A stretch of DNA of 64,000 nucleotides from Sinobaca qinghaiensis (GCF_003610495.1 NZ_RAPK01000008.1:233296-297295); one strand, 5' to 3'. Positions 1-8,807 are shown, numbered from the stretch's first letter. Notes: generated by a model not told the origin, from the sequence alone. Numbers and translations: made by a program.

Positions 1-854
1 CTGCTAAATCGAGAAGTAAAAGCAATTATGCCTATTATCATGCCAGCCTTTCGTTAAAGACGGAAACGATGCTGAAGCTTGAACAGGAGCTGAAGCAGGG
101 AATAGCCAACGACGAGTTTTTTCTTGTCTATCAGCCGCAGATAAGCTGCGTGCAGCGCAACATTGTTGGGGTCGAAGCGCTGGTCCGCTGGAAAACCCAG
201 TCAGGCACCATCAAAAATCCCGGCGACTTTATTCCTCTTTCGGAAGAAACCGGCTTAATTATTCCGTTAGGGGAAGCCATTCTGGATATGGCCTGCAGCC
301 AGGCGAAAAAATGGGAACAGGCCGGTACCCCTATCCAAATTTCCGTTAACCTTTCGCCAAAGCAGTTTCAGTCTGACGATATTGTTGATTATGTAGCTGC
401 AACGCTCCATCGTTACAACCTTTCTCCTACTCTGCTCGAGCTTGAGGTGACAGAAAGCATGACGATGGATCATATGGATCGGTCCATTGATATTTTAAAT
501 AAGTTCAGGGATTTGGGTGTTTCCTTGTCTATCGACGATTTCGGTACAGGACACAGTTCTCTTTCCTATTTAAAAGAGTTTCCTATTCAGCGGTTAAAAA
601 TCGACCGCTCATTTATTAAAGATATTCATTCCGATGCAAAAACAGAAAAAATAACCAGCGCCATCATTGCGATGGGACGCCATCTTAACCTTTCTATTAC
701 AGCCGAAGGGGCTGAAACAGCCGAACAGGTTTCCTACCTCGAAGATCATCACTGCTCGGATATTCAAGGTTTTTACTTCAGTAAGCCGCTTTCTCCCGAG
801 GAAATTGAAGCCAATTATTTTATGAATAAAAAGAACAGCTCTGTCTCTTCCTGA
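1..854 (+). CDS. EAL-domain cyclic-di-GMP phosphodiesterase, 5'-truncated (probable GGDEF-EAL protein)
   Basis: The frame is open to the first base of the window, so the N-terminus lies outside. The first codons read like the end of a GGDEF domain (AKSRSKSNYAYYH, compare the family pattern AKxxGKNxY). The EAL domain that follows looks intact: EALVRW, NLSPKQF, EVTES, IDDFGTGHSSLSYL, LKIDRSFI, AEGAET and QGFYFSKPL are all present in order. EAL domains hydrolyse c-di-GMP to pGpG using two divalent metals, and the E, N, E, DD, K and E positions normally required are kept, so an active phosphodiesterase is expected. The Met codon at 69 is not the real start. A strong terminator follows directly. 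Whether the upstream GGDEF half is active cannot be judged here. Confidence 0.93.
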   Translation, partial: AKSRSKSNYAYYHASLSLKTETMLKLEQELKQGIANDEFFLVYQPQISCVQRNIVGVEALVRWKTQSGTIKNPGDFIPLSEETGLIIPLGEAILDMACSQAKKWEQAGTPIQISVNLSPKQFQSDDIVDYVAATLHRYNLSPTLLELEVTESMTMDHMDRSIDILNKFRDLGVSLSIDDFGTGHSSLSYLKEFPIQRLKIDRSFIKDIHSDAKTEKITSAIIAMGRHLNLSITAEGAETAEQVSYLEDHHCSDIQGFYFSKPLSPEEIEANYFMNKKNSSVSS

Positions 855-863
855 GCTGTTTTC

Positions 864-902
864 CGCCCGGCCCTGTACACTAACTGCAGGCCGGGCTTTT
901 TA
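864..902 (+). terminator. Rho-independent terminator after the EAL gene
   Basis: Eight-base perfect stem GCCCGGCC (865-872) and GGCCGGGC (889-896), followed by a T run. Confidence 0.85.
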
Positions 903-909
903 TACGGAA

Positions 910-939
910 TTGGCACAGCAGCCGACATACACGTATGAT
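910..939 (+). promoter_or_regulatory. Probable sigma-A promoter for the LOG-family gene
   Basis: TTGGCA (910-915) and TATGAT (934-939) are separated by 18 bp, between the upstream terminator and the ribosome binding site of the next gene. Confidence 0.5.
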
Positions 940-1006
940 AAAATTAATTCCTGTAGAACCGGAAAATAAATAAAACCGTTCAAATAAAATACAAGGAGTT
1001 TTTCTA

Positions 1007-1588
1007 ATGAAGCGAATTGCTGTATTCTGCGGCTCCAAAATGGGCAACAGCCCGCAGTATAAAGAAGCGGCGGCTGCACTTGGATCACTGCTGGCAAAAG
1101 AAGGCATCGATATTGTATACGGAGGTGCTTCCGTCGGTACGATGGGAGCGCTTGCTGACAGCGCTCTGCAGGAAGGCGGAAAAGTAATCGGCGTTATCCC
1201 GCGCATGCTTGAGCAGAGAGAACTCGCTCATCAGGAGTTGAGCGAGCTGCACGTTGTAGAGTCAATGCATGAAAGGAAAGCAAAAATGGAAAAGCTTGCC
1301 GATGGATTTATTGCTCTTCCGGGAGGTCCCGGTACCCTCGAAGAATTAGCTGAAATTTTCACATGGGCCCAGCTCGGGGCCCACAGAAAACCCGTGGCAC
1401 TGCTGAATGTTAATCATTATTATGACCATTTTTTAAGCTTGTTTGCACATATGCACCATGAAGGTTTTCTTGAAGAAAGCCAGCGTTCTATGTTGCTTTA
1501 CAATGACGACCCGGAAGCACTGCTCGAAAGCATGCGCTCCTACCAGCCGACTCATGCGGCACCCCTTATCGACAGTTCTCAAACTTAA
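1007..1588 (+). CDS. LOG family protein (TIGR00730; YvdD-like nucleoside 5'-monophosphate phosphoribohydrolase)
   Basis: A 193-residue Rossmann-fold protein. The family signature PGGPGTLEE lies at residues 105-113 and the conserved ESMHERKAKM at about 85-94; together these form the nucleotide-binding and catalytic site of lysine-decarboxylase-like (LOG) proteins. Characterised members cleave the N-glycosidic bond of nucleoside monophosphates, releasing the base and ribose 5-phosphate, despite the old annotation as lysine decarboxylase. The length is normal for the family. The start is set by an AAGGAG box about ten bases upstream of the ATG. The gene is monocistronic, and its stop codon overlaps the stop of the convergent SDR gene. 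The physiological substrate in this organism is unknown. Confidence 0.9.
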   Translation: MKRIAVFCGSKMGNSPQYKEAAAALGSLLAKEGIDIVYGGASVGTMGALADSALQEGGKVIGVIPRMLEQRELAHQELSELHVVESMHERKAKMEKLADGFIALPGGPGTLEELAEIFTWAQLGAHRKPVALLNVNHYYDHFLSLFAHMHHEGFLEESQRSMLLYNDDPEALLESMRSYQPTHAAPLIDSSQT

Positions 1589-2685
1589 CGAAGAAAAGGA
1601 AATTTGGAAGAATCGTCCTGATGATGTTCAAAATAGTGAACAGCCGGGGCGATTCTTTCTTTCAGATCGGGGCATTCAATCCCGGATCCTTCCAGATCCT
1701 TCCTTGCCCTTGTTGTATCAAAAGAAGCTTTGTACTCGAAATAATCGAGCGTTTCTTTAGGAATGCCCAGCTTTCTCCGAATCGCTCCCGTTGATAAAAG
1801 CATGCGGAGGATACTTATCGGAACTTTTCGTTTAGGTTCTTTTCCATGTATTTCAAGAGCCAGCATACGCTGAATTTCTTTCATTTTATAGGGATTTGGA
1901 TCCGTCAGATGATACGTATGGTTTTCTCCTTTGGCTTCATGAGCCAGATAAAGTGAAGCCCGGACGACATAATCGATCGGCACGAAATTACCTTCCGCTT
2001 CCCCGCTCCCCGTATAACCACGAAAAGCGGCCTGCGTCGGATTGCGCATAGCTTTGATTAAATAATAAAATCCATCAAACTTATCTGTTTCTCCGGTTAT
2101 GGAATCTCCCATAATAATTCCCGGGCGTATAATAGTAACCGGTACGGTCCCCTGCATCATTTTTTCAACAAGAAATTCTCCCTGAAACTTTGTCTGCTCA
2201 TAATTGTTTTTAAAGTACTGCTGCTCATTAAGCTGCGACTCGAAAATATTTCCTTCCCTTTTTCCTGCGATATAGGCTGTGCTGAAGTACGTATAGCGTT
2301 TAAGCCGGGAAAGCTGCTTAACCCAGTCATTCATCATTCTGGTGCCCGTTACATTGACTGAATAAGCATAGTGGTACGATACGGACAGGTCATACACGGC
2401 TGCCAGATGGAAAACATGGGTCACCTGCTCTGTTATTCTTTTTTCATGTGCAGGATCTATATTCAGTCCGGTTTTGGTAATATCACCCGGTACGATCTCA
2501 ATTCGGCTGCGCGGAAATTCCAGGGATGCTGCGATATCATTTGTTTTCTGCTCCGCCTCTTCCAGCTTTTCCGGATGGACGAGAAGATAAATCGACTCCG
2601 TATCCGGCTTTTCCTGTAGAAGTCCTCGAAGCAGTGCTCCTGCTACAAAACCGGGAAAACCTGTAATAAAATAAGAATTTTTCAC
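1585..2685 (-). CDS. Extended SDR oxidoreductase, fatty acyl-CoA/thioester reductase-like (NAD_binding_4)
   Basis: A protein of 366 residues from a GTG start at 2685 with a good AAGGAG upstream; a longer frame to 2730 has no comparable site. The N-terminus carries the nucleotide-binding motif TGFPGFVAG (about residues 8-16). The catalytic YEQTK (Y162, K166) and a preceding FSTAYIAG segment resemble the reductase domain of fatty acyl-CoA reductases and thioester reductases. It probably reduces a carbonyl or thioester using NAD(P)H; the substrate is not evident. It is convergent with the LOG gene, with overlapping stops, and divergent from a small acidic protein. Confidence 0.8.
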   Translation of the reverse strand: MKNSYFITGFPGFVAGALLRGLLQEKPDTESIYLLVHPEKLEEAEQKTNDIAASLEFPRSRIEIVPGDITKTGLNIDPAHEKRITEQVTHVFHLAAVYDLSVSYHYAYSVNVTGTRMMNDWVKQLSRLKRYTYFSTAYIAGKREGNIFESQLNEQQYFKNNYEQTKFQGEFLVEKMMQGTVPVTIIRPGIIMGDSITGETDKFDGFYYLIKAMRNPTQAAFRGYTGSGEAEGNFVPIDYVVRASLYLAHEAKGENHTYHLTDPNPYKMKEIQRMLALEIHGKEPKRKVPISILRMLLSTGAIRRKLGIPKETLDYFEYKASFDTTRARKDLEGSGIECPDLKERIAPAVHYFEHHQDDSSKFPFLR

Positions 2686-2754
2686 GGAATTTCTCCTTTT
2701 CCTTTTTATTTCTGTTAAAATCGGGTACACACTCTAAAGAGGAGGGATGACACA

Positions 2755-2949
2755 ATGGCAAATGAAGAAACAACAGCTCAAAAAATGGATGCAACAACAG
2801 AAGAACCGTTTAAATCATTAGAAGAGGCAGAAGCGGCAGCTAAGCCGAATCATATTATCGTATCCAATGATAACGGGGTAACATTTCTAGTTATTCCTAC
2901 TGAACGTAAAACAGTAGCGAATTCGCTGGGTTATGACGTACACGAGTAA
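2755..2949 (+). CDS. Small acidic hypothetical protein (64 aa)
   Basis: A 64-residue ORF with a strong ribosome binding site (GAGGAGGGA) and its own terminator, so it is very likely a real gene. The first 30 residues are rich in Glu, Ala and Thr. The remainder (about 32-60: IIVSNDNGVTFLVIP...) looks like a small beta-rich domain. There is no signal peptide, membrane segment or cysteine. I recognise no family. It is divergent from the SDR gene, and the two start codons are about 70 bp apart. Confidence 0.7.
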   Translation: MANEETTAQKMDATTEEPFKSLEEAEAAAKPNHIIVSNDNGVTFLVIPTERKTVANSLGYDVHE

Positions 2950-2956
2950 TTGTGAA

Positions 2957-3007
2957 ATAAAAGAAGCTTCTTTCTATGAACCAACAGAAGAAGCTTCTTT
3001 TTTTTGC
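2957..3007. terminator. Hairpin terminator built from two copies of AAGAAGCTTCTT
   Basis: The 12-mer AAGAAGCTTCTT is itself palindromic and occurs twice (from 2961 and from about 2987). The copies pair with each other and are followed by a T run on the + strand. It ends the 64-aa gene and may also act for the convergent ykwC-like gene. Confidence 0.75.
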
Positions 3008-3026
3008 CTATACATCGTGCCGTTCT

Positions 3027-3911
3027 TTACGAGCGCGCCAAAAGATACTTATAAATCGCCTGCGTACCGCTGTCCTCTTCGCCCGCTTCTGCCATTGCTT
3101 CATATACTTTTTTGGAGGTGCGGAGACCGGGTGTCTCTATGCCGAGCTCTTCTGCTGATTCAATAGCTATTCCCATGTCTTTAATAAAGTGTTTTACATA
3201 AAAACCAGGTGCATTATCTCCTTTTATCATTCTTGGAGCAAGGTTTGTTAATGACCAGCTGGAAGCAGCACCTGTGCCGATACTTTCAAGCACTTCTTCC
3301 TGGTTCAGGCCGGCAGCTTTGGCATAAACCATGGCTTCAGCCACGCCCATCATCGTAGAAGCGATGACGATCTGATTGCTCATTTTCGTATGCTGGCCGG
3401 CTCCTGCTTCCCCCTGCCATTTGATATTTGATCCCATCGCTTCAAATACGCCTGCAAGTGCATCGAATGCTTCTTTGTCGCCGCCTGCCATAATAGCAAG
3501 CGTACCGCCCCTCGCTCCAATGTCACCGCCGGATACAGGAGCATCCACAGCGTGGATATTTTTCTCTTTTGCCTGATCATAGATACTCCGGGCAAGCTTT
3601 GGTTTAGAGGTCGTCATATCAACAACATAACTCCCCGGGCCGGCTCCTGCCAGAATTCCTTTTTCACCGAAGTAAATTTCTTCTACGTCGGAAGGATAGC
3701 CGACCATTGTAATAACGACATCTGCCTGTTCCGCCAGTTCTTTGACGCTTGGAATCCATGAAGCCCCTTCTTTAATCAGGTCTTCTGCTTTTTCTTTTGT
3801 CCGGGTGAATACGAGCAGCGTGTAGCCTGCCTTCATTAAATTAGCCGCCATGCTTTTTCCCATTACTCCTAGACCAACAAAACCAATTGTCTGCAGCGTA
3901 CGTTTTTCCAT
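3027..3911 (-). CDS. NAD(P)-dependent beta-hydroxyacid dehydrogenase, YkwC-like
   Basis: A protein of 294 residues from the ATG at 3911, chosen because AAGGTGG sits seven bases upstream; an in-frame GTG at 3923 is the alternative. The nucleotide-binding motif GLGVMG is at residues 13-18, and the substrate-binding signature DAPVSGGDIGARGG is at about 123-136. The catalytic lysine is K176 in GAGQHTKMSNQ. These are hallmarks of the 3-hydroxyisobutyrate dehydrogenase superfamily, and the sequence looks closest to B. subtilis YkwC. Members oxidise 3-hydroxy acids such as hydroxyisobutyrate, tartronate semialdehyde or succinic semialdehyde; the exact substrate cannot be read from the sequence. The gene stands alone. 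Confidence 0.88.
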   Translation of the reverse strand: MEKRTLQTIGFVGLGVMGKSMAANLMKAGYTLLVFTRTKEKAEDLIKEGASWIPSVKELAEQADVVITMVGYPSDVEEIYFGEKGILAGAGPGSYVVDMTTSKPKLARSIYDQAKEKNIHAVDAPVSGGDIGARGGTLAIMAGGDKEAFDALAGVFEAMGSNIKWQGEAGAGQHTKMSNQIVIASTMMGVAEAMVYAKAAGLNQEEVLESIGTGAASSWSLTNLAPRMIKGDNAPGFYVKHFIKDMGIAIESAEELGIETPGLRTSKKVYEAMAEAGEEDSGTQAIYKYLLARS

Positions 3912-4007
3912 CTGTTCAGCCACCTTTTTGTCAGATATGTATCCTAAGCTTTGTATACCCTTCCATGCGGGAGTCCTAAAACCCTTCTTTCCAAAAAAAA
4001 GACAGAG

Positions 4008-4032
4008 AAGGCTGTAGTATCTTCTACAGCGG
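4008..4032 (-). terminator. Possible terminator of the PHP phosphatase gene
   Basis: GCTGTAG/CTACAGC stem overlapping the stop codon on the minus strand. The T run lies several bases further on, so the assignment is tentative. Confidence 0.35.
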
Positions 4033-4833
4033 CTGGATTACCGGTTTTCTTTCTTTATAGTAGCGCCATTCTTTAAAGCCTGTTTCTTTGAGCACCTGCC
4101 GGACTTCTTCCCACTCATCGCCTACACGTTCCGGCACATGGCTGTCTGATCCAAATGTCACCGGCACGCCGTAATGGCAGGCCATTTCCAATATACCCGC
4201 AGAAGGGTACCATCCTCCGCAGTATTTCATTTTTCCGGATGTGTTTACTTCGATAGCTGTTTCTGTTTCTGCAATCACTTTCAGCGTCTGTTCTATTTCA
4301 GGAGTATACAATTCTGAAATATAAGGAAAGTACCCTTTAAGTGCATCAATATGGCCGAGAATATCAAACATCCCGCTTCGTGCCGACTGCTGGATTAAGT
4401 AGTAATATTTGTTTTTCACACGGAGCATCTCTTCCTCCGTCATTCCCTCCCAGCGGTTTTTATCAAAAATATTCCTATCTTCTACAAAATGAACGGAACC
4501 GATAAGATAATCAAGCTCGTATTTGGCAAACTCATGCTTATAGGTGGAGGCAGCTTTAGGAAAATAATCTGATTCCACCCCCGCCAGCACGTCAATCCGG
4601 CCTTTATATTTCTTTTTCAATTCTTCTATTTCCTGTATGTACTCGTCAAATCCGCTTGCTGCCATCGTTATATGAGGATACGGATGATCCATCTTTTCTG
4701 CAAAATAGGGTGAGTGGTCAGATATCCCAATGACCTGCAGGCCTGAATCCAATGCGGCTTTAATATAATCCTCTATTGTTCCTTTTGCATGTCCGCAGCG
4801 ATAGTGGTGTGTATGCATATCAAATTTATTCAT
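4024..4833 (-). CDS. PHP-domain histidinol-phosphatase (HisJ-like)
   Basis: A 269-residue protein with the PHP metal-binding motifs of the HisJ family: an N-terminal DMHTHHYRCGH, GISDHSPYF (about 36-44), an LIGSVHF segment, and a C-terminal TFGSDSH. HisJ-type enzymes remove phosphate from L-histidinol phosphate, the penultimate step of histidine synthesis. No his genes lie nearby, so a housekeeping phosphatase role for another small phosphate ester remains possible. The start has GGAGGGG about five bases upstream. Length and motif order are normal for the family. Confidence 0.85.
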   Translation of the reverse strand: MNKFDMHTHHYRCGHAKGTIEDYIKAALDSGLQVIGISDHSPYFAEKMDHPYPHITMAASGFDEYIQEIEELKKKYKGRIDVLAGVESDYFPKAASTYKHEFAKYELDYLIGSVHFVEDRNIFDKNRWEGMTEEEMLRVKNKYYYLIQQSARSGMFDILGHIDALKGYFPYISELYTPEIEQTLKVIAETETAIEVNTSGKMKYCGGWYPSAGILEMACHYGVPVTFGSDSHVPERVGDEWEEVRQVLKETGFKEWRYYKERKPVIQPL

Positions 4834-4960
4834 GCGATCCCCTCCTTTATCCAGTTTATCAGATATCCAGCCTTTATTCCCGAAGCCGGTTCTTTAATTG
4901 ACAGAAAAGGAAAAATCATTATATATTCAAGGAAGTTTATAAGGAAAGGGTTTATGCGGA

Positions 4961-5527
4961 GTGAAATGGAGTTTTGGCTTAACTATTATGTGGACAGGTA
5001 TCTTCATATTAGCCGTCCTTTTCTTTGTTGATAATACAGACATTATGGAAATGACGGAGAACCCGTTTCAGCCTGAAGTCTCAGCTGAAGAAATTATCGC
5101 ATTAAATGGACTGCACCCGAGCGTAGAGGAAAAAAGAGACCGCTTAGTAAGACGGGCAGGCTCGAGAGGAATAGATATCGTTATTACAGAAGAATACCGT
5201 ACAAATGAAGAACAGGAAGAACTGTATGCGCAGGGGCGCTCCGAACCGGGACAAGTCGTAACGAGTGCCCGCGGAGGACAATCCTATCATAATTACGGTC
5301 TCGCTTTTGATTTTGCCGTACTGGATGAAAATGGGGAAATTCACTGGGACACAGAACGCGATGGCAATAACAGCGGCACATCGGATTATAGGGAAGTCGG
5401 AGAGATAGGTAAAGACCTTGGTCTGGAATGGGGCGGTGATTGGCAGGGCTTTCGGGACTACCCGCATTTTCAGCAGAGCTACGGCTGGAATATCAGCGAC
5501 CTGCAGCGGGCGGAAGATAATTTATAA
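4961..5527 (+). CDS. Membrane-anchored M15 peptidase (VanY/CwlK-type cell-wall peptidase)
   Basis: A 188-residue protein from a GTG start with AAGGAAAGGG upstream. Residues 5-23 form a single hydrophobic signal anchor. The M15 zinc-site motifs are SYHNYGLAFD (108-117, with H110 and D117 as ligands) and DYPHF (third ligand H169). The family includes D-Ala-D-Ala carboxypeptidases and L-Ala-D-Glu endopeptidases such as CwlK, which cut peptidoglycan stem peptides outside the membrane. The catalytic domain looks complete. The mature part is acidic, as expected for a halophile surface protein. No operon partner is seen. Confidence 0.88.
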   Translation: MKWSFGLTIMWTGIFILAVLFFVDNTDIMEMTENPFQPEVSAEEIIALNGLHPSVEEKRDRLVRRAGSRGIDIVITEEYRTNEEQEELYAQGRSEPGQVVTSARGGQSYHNYGLAFDFAVLDENGEIHWDTERDGNNSGTSDYREVGEIGKDLGLEWGGDWQGFRDYPHFQQSYGWNISDLQRAEDNL

Positions 5528-5547
5528 TATCTCTCCGGTTCTTTTTA

Positions 5548-5721
5548 CTACGTATGCTCTTCGTACCGTCCTTCTTTATACCAGTAGAGCACTTGAATGA
5601 CAGCCGCAATGACAACGATAAGAACCATCCATAAATAATTGACGTAACCCGGACGGAAAATACTTAGTATCACTACAAGTCCGGCAATGAACCACGCCAT
5701 ATGCTGGGCGTTTTTCCACAT
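5548..5721 (-). CDS. Small two-helix membrane protein (57 aa)
   Basis: A 57-residue ORF with an excellent GAGGAGG ribosome binding site. Residues 8-22 and about 29-47 are hydrophobic (AWFIAGLVVILSIF and YLWMVLIVVIAAVIQVLYWY), separated by a short RPGYVN loop. The tail is charged (KEGRYEEHT), so it is a probable helical hairpin with a cytoplasmic C-terminus. It sits between the M15 peptidase and yfhO, on the yfhO strand but beyond the yfhO terminator. I recognise no named family. The strong ribosome binding site and clean two-helix composition argue that it is expressed. Confidence 0.7.
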   Translation of the reverse strand: MWKNAQHMAWFIAGLVVILSIFRPGYVNYLWMVLIVVIAAVIQVLYWYKEGRYEEHT

Positions 5722-5777
5722 AGAGCCTCCTCCTCTTTGTTCGTCCTGTTTTTAGTATACTCTCTTTTATGAACAGA

Positions 5778-5810
5778 CAAAAACCTTTCCACTTAATAGC
5801 GGAAAGGTTC
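5778..5810 (-). terminator. Terminator of the csbB-gtcA-yfhO operon
   Basis: AACCTTTCC/GGAAAGGTT stem (arms near 5782-5790 and 5801-5809) with the yfhO stop codon in its loop, then a T-rich run on the minus strand. Confidence 0.75.
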
Positions 5811-8420
5811 TTTACTGTTCTTTTTCTGCTTCCATTTATACATTCCCCAAAGCGCTGTAATGATAAATGCAGCAAGCGATACGATAAAGCAGATTCGGAA
5901 AAACGGCGGGTAATAGACAAATTCGATAGTATTTTCTCCGGGCTCGATTTCCGTGCCGAGAAAAGCAAAATTCGTCTCCAGTACCTCTCTGGCTTCTCCG
6001 TTCACTTTAACACTCCAGCCCAGCTCATGAGGAACCGGGAGAGTGAGGTGAGTATCGTTTTCTGTATTATCAAATTGAAGCGACATCCGGTTTCCGTCTA
6101 TGGTTACTTCTTCATCTTCATGTGTTTCAGATGCTGCTGCCTGTTCCAGCGTTTCGTAGGTTTCTCCGGCAAGTTCAAGCTCGTCGAGCGTGTAGCTTCC
6201 TTCCGGCAGACGGATGGAAACGGTATCCGCGCTATCCACGCGTACCGTTATGTCTTTTACCCCTGTCCGGTACAAAGAGTCGTAAGGCTTTCGATCTGTG
6301 CGGAATTCGTTTACCTCTACGAGAAAACCAGGAGCATTTTGATCATTATTTTCCAGATAAAAAGAAACATATAGATCTTCCCATGCTTCAGACTCTTCCC
6401 CGAGAACAATATCCAGACCGCCCTCTTCTTCTGTAATCGTCAGCTGTCCATTAGAGTAGTCGCCGTTAACTGGAACTACTTCTGCTTCATCCAAAATATC
6501 CGGACTGTTGTCGGGAAGCGTTGCTGCCTCCTGCGGATCCTCCAGTATAATGCCTGAAAGCATGGCCTGTTCGCGCTCCGGAATAGAACGGTTCAGTATT
6601 TCTTCTTTATCGTAAATAGTACGGGTAGTTTGAATAAATGGCAGAACATTTGTATTCTCATAGATCACATAGTTGTCGTTTTCCATATACTTTTCGAAAC
6701 CATAAGGCACTACTTCATCTTCATTTTCTTTCGCATGCATCAGATATTTCCCGCGGAGATCGCTGTAGAGATTCGCACGGTCCCCGAATCCGGAATACCG
6801 GCTGACGCTTTCCCATTCCATATCAATTTCCAGATCTTCATAGTACAAGAAGAGCATTTTTTGATTTTGAATGCTTGAATAAGCGCTTGTCCCGTAGAAT
6901 CCCTGAATTAATGGAATATTGTTTCTTACATCTTCCCCGCGCCAGTCAAGCCGGGGCAGGGTTGTTTCGTCTTCTGCCTGGAATCGGTTAATCAGTCTGA
7001 TCTGTTCTTCATTCATATAATCACCGCTTAGTATATACTCACGGGTGACCCCGTCCACCCCGATCCCCTCTGAGAGCTCAAGCCGCTGATGATTGTTCAG
7101 CACCACTATATTGCCGATTACAATAACCAAAAGCAGTATATAACCAAGAGCAGGCCTGCGGAACCAACCAAACAACACAAAAGCTGCGGCAGTCACAACA
7201 GCCTGAATAAGCACCAGCAGCCCTTGATTTGTATTTTCCTCTGCTATGTCCCCCACTGCATACACTACGGCGTATGTTATGAGTGCCAGTATTCCCGCAG
7301 CTATAAGCTGACTTTTTTTCACTTTAGTCAGCAGCTGCAGGCCGACTGCCGTCATTCCTCCTATCGTAAAAGAGGCAAGGTACTCAAAGCGGTTTCTCGG
7401 TGCAGAAAAGCCATTAAATACACTGCCGGCAAGCGGGCTGAAGTGCAGAATAATTAAAAACAGACTGATCGATGCAAACAGTAGAAAAAGCTTATTTTTA
7501 TAAAAGGATCCTATCCATATAAAAAGTAAAAAGATGGCCGGAAGCAAAAGCGTCAGGCTTGTAAACAGCACGTTATCGGAAAAATCCCACAGCGGTATAA
7601 TCTCTTCGTACGGCGGACGATAGTTATTAAAATAACCGTAAGCAGCAGGGATAAAGCCCGGTGACCCCATTCCAAAACCGAGCAGGCCGCCAAGTGTATA
7701 GTGTTTCAGCTGTTTTTTCAACGGCGCTTCTTTTTTTTCCAGACGGATCAGCCATCTGGCCAGAATATACATGCCAATGAAAATCAAATTAATATAGGCG
7801 AAGTAAAAATTAGAAAAAACCGTCAGTGCCACAGCAATAACAAACCAGGCCGGCTGCTTTTCCCGGATTATTTTTTCGACACCAAATATGAGAAGCGGGA
7901 CCCATAACATAGCGTCGGCGAAGAATTCCCAGAATACTACGTGTCGGAAATAAATAGAGCTGACAGCATATAAAGAAGCCCCCACAAAAGCTGGGACTGT
8001 CTGTATTCTCATGTATCGGAAAACGGCAGTGGTAATCAGAATAATGGCCGTCACCCGCAGCACGCTTATCCAGACATTTGCCTGAGCCCAGAACAGCGCA
8101 TCCGGAGAATCAATAATACCTGTCGTATCAAGCAGAAATACAACGGCGACAGAGAAAAGGTACACCAGATTCGTAGAGTAATAATAGCCGAGCTGGCTGT
8201 AGATACCGGCGCCCATTCCAAAGGAAAAGGAGTAAAAGAAATTTCCGTTTGTGTATTCGTTATACAACAGCTCCTTAAAAGGAGCTATTTGATTAAGTCC
8301 GTCATTAGGCCCGAGCATGTAGCTCTCGTTCCACCATTCTCTTAAAAAGAAAAAGTGGGAGAAAAAGGCGGCTGCAAAGGCGGCGGCAACAAGGATAGTA
8401 ATTTTTCTTTTGTTATTCAT
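5793..8420 (-). CDS. yfhO: YfhO family membrane glycosyltransferase (GT-C type)
   Basis: An 875-residue polytopic membrane protein. The N-terminal part (to about residue 440) holds roughly a dozen hydrophobic segments. A large acidic extracytoplasmic region of about 370 residues follows, then one C-terminal membrane segment (about 845-862) and a basic tail. This is the YfhO architecture. In B. subtilis and Listeria, YfhO-type proteins transfer a sugar from undecaprenyl phosphate to a wall or lipoteichoic acid polymer outside the membrane. The gene ends a three-gene operon with csbB and gtcA, the two other parts of such a three-component system. The acceptor and the sugar are inferred, with GlcNAc on lipoteichoic acid as the family precedent. 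Confidence 0.88.
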   Translation of the reverse strand: MNNKRKITILVAAAFAAAFFSHFFFLREWWNESYMLGPNDGLNQIAPFKELLYNEYTNGNFFYSFSFGMGAGIYSQLGYYYSTNLVYLFSVAVVFLLDTTGIIDSPDALFWAQANVWISVLRVTAIILITTAVFRYMRIQTVPAFVGASLYAVSSIYFRHVVFWEFFADAMLWVPLLIFGVEKIIREKQPAWFVIAVALTVFSNFYFAYINLIFIGMYILARWLIRLEKKEAPLKKQLKHYTLGGLLGFGMGSPGFIPAAYGYFNNYRPPYEEIIPLWDFSDNVLFTSLTLLLPAIFLLFIWIGSFYKNKLFLLFASISLFLIILHFSPLAGSVFNGFSAPRNRFEYLASFTIGGMTAVGLQLLTKVKKSQLIAAGILALITYAVVYAVGDIAEENTNQGLLVLIQAVVTAAAFVLFGWFRRPALGYILLLVIVIGNIVVLNNHQRLELSEGIGVDGVTREYILSGDYMNEEQIRLINRFQAEDETTLPRLDWRGEDVRNNIPLIQGFYGTSAYSSIQNQKMLFLYYEDLEIDMEWESVSRYSGFGDRANLYSDLRGKYLMHAKENEDEVVPYGFEKYMENDNYVIYENTNVLPFIQTTRTIYDKEEILNRSIPEREQAMLSGIILEDPQEAATLPDNSPDILDEAEVVPVNGDYSNGQLTITEEEGGLDIVLGEESEAWEDLYVSFYLENNDQNAPGFLVEVNEFRTDRKPYDSLYRTGVKDITVRVDSADTVSIRLPEGSYTLDELELAGETYETLEQAAASETHEDEEVTIDGNRMSLQFDNTENDTHLTLPVPHELGWSVKVNGEAREVLETNFAFLGTEIEPGENTIEFVYYPPFFRICFIVSLAAFIITALWGMYKWKQKKNSKEPFRY

Positions 8421-8432
8421 AGAGGCCCACCG

Positions 8433-8807
8433 TTATTTTTTTAGTATTTTTCCAGTGACAATAAACGTTATCGGGATGGTAAAGATAACAGCGAACAGCG
8501 GCGCTGCATTGCTGTTGAGCTGAAGCCATTCCACAAACACAAATACAAGCGTTGAGGAGACGGCGACATTTACAAACTGGGTAATTGGAAACTGCAGAAA
8601 TTTCGAAAGCGTCGGCTTTACCCGGTACGTAAAATACGTATTCAGGAAAAAGGAAATGACGAGGCTGACAATAAAACCAAGAATGTGCGATACCATGTAG
8701 TGAAATGACAAAAGGTTGTGGCAGACTAGAAATACAACATAATAATTAAAGGTATTCATGCCGCCGACAAGGATAAATCGGGTGAATTCCGTGTTGAACC
8801 GCTTCAT
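8433..8807 (-). CDS. gtcA: GtcA family membrane protein (undecaprenyl-phosphate-sugar flippase-like)
   Basis: A 124-residue protein with four hydrophobic segments typical of the GtcA/YngA family (FILVGGMNTFNYYVVFLVCHN near the N-terminus, GFIVSLVISFFLNTYFTY in the middle). Its start overlaps the csbB stop by four bases (ATGA), so the two are translationally coupled. yfhO begins 12 bases downstream. GtcA proteins are needed for sugar decoration of wall teichoic or lipoteichoic acid and are thought to flip the undecaprenyl-P-sugar made by a CsbB-type transferase. Confidence 0.87.
   Translation of the reverse strand: MKRFNTEFTRFILVGGMNTFNYYVVFLVCHNLLSFHYMVSHILGFIVSLVISFFLNTYFTYRVKPTLSKFLQFPITQFVNVAVSSTLVFVFVEWLQLNSNAAPLFAVIFTIPITFIVTGKILKK

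Noticed and set aside
5769-6374. 201-codon + strand ORF opposite yfhO
   Set aside because: Antisense shadow beginning inside the yfhO terminator, with no recognisable domain.
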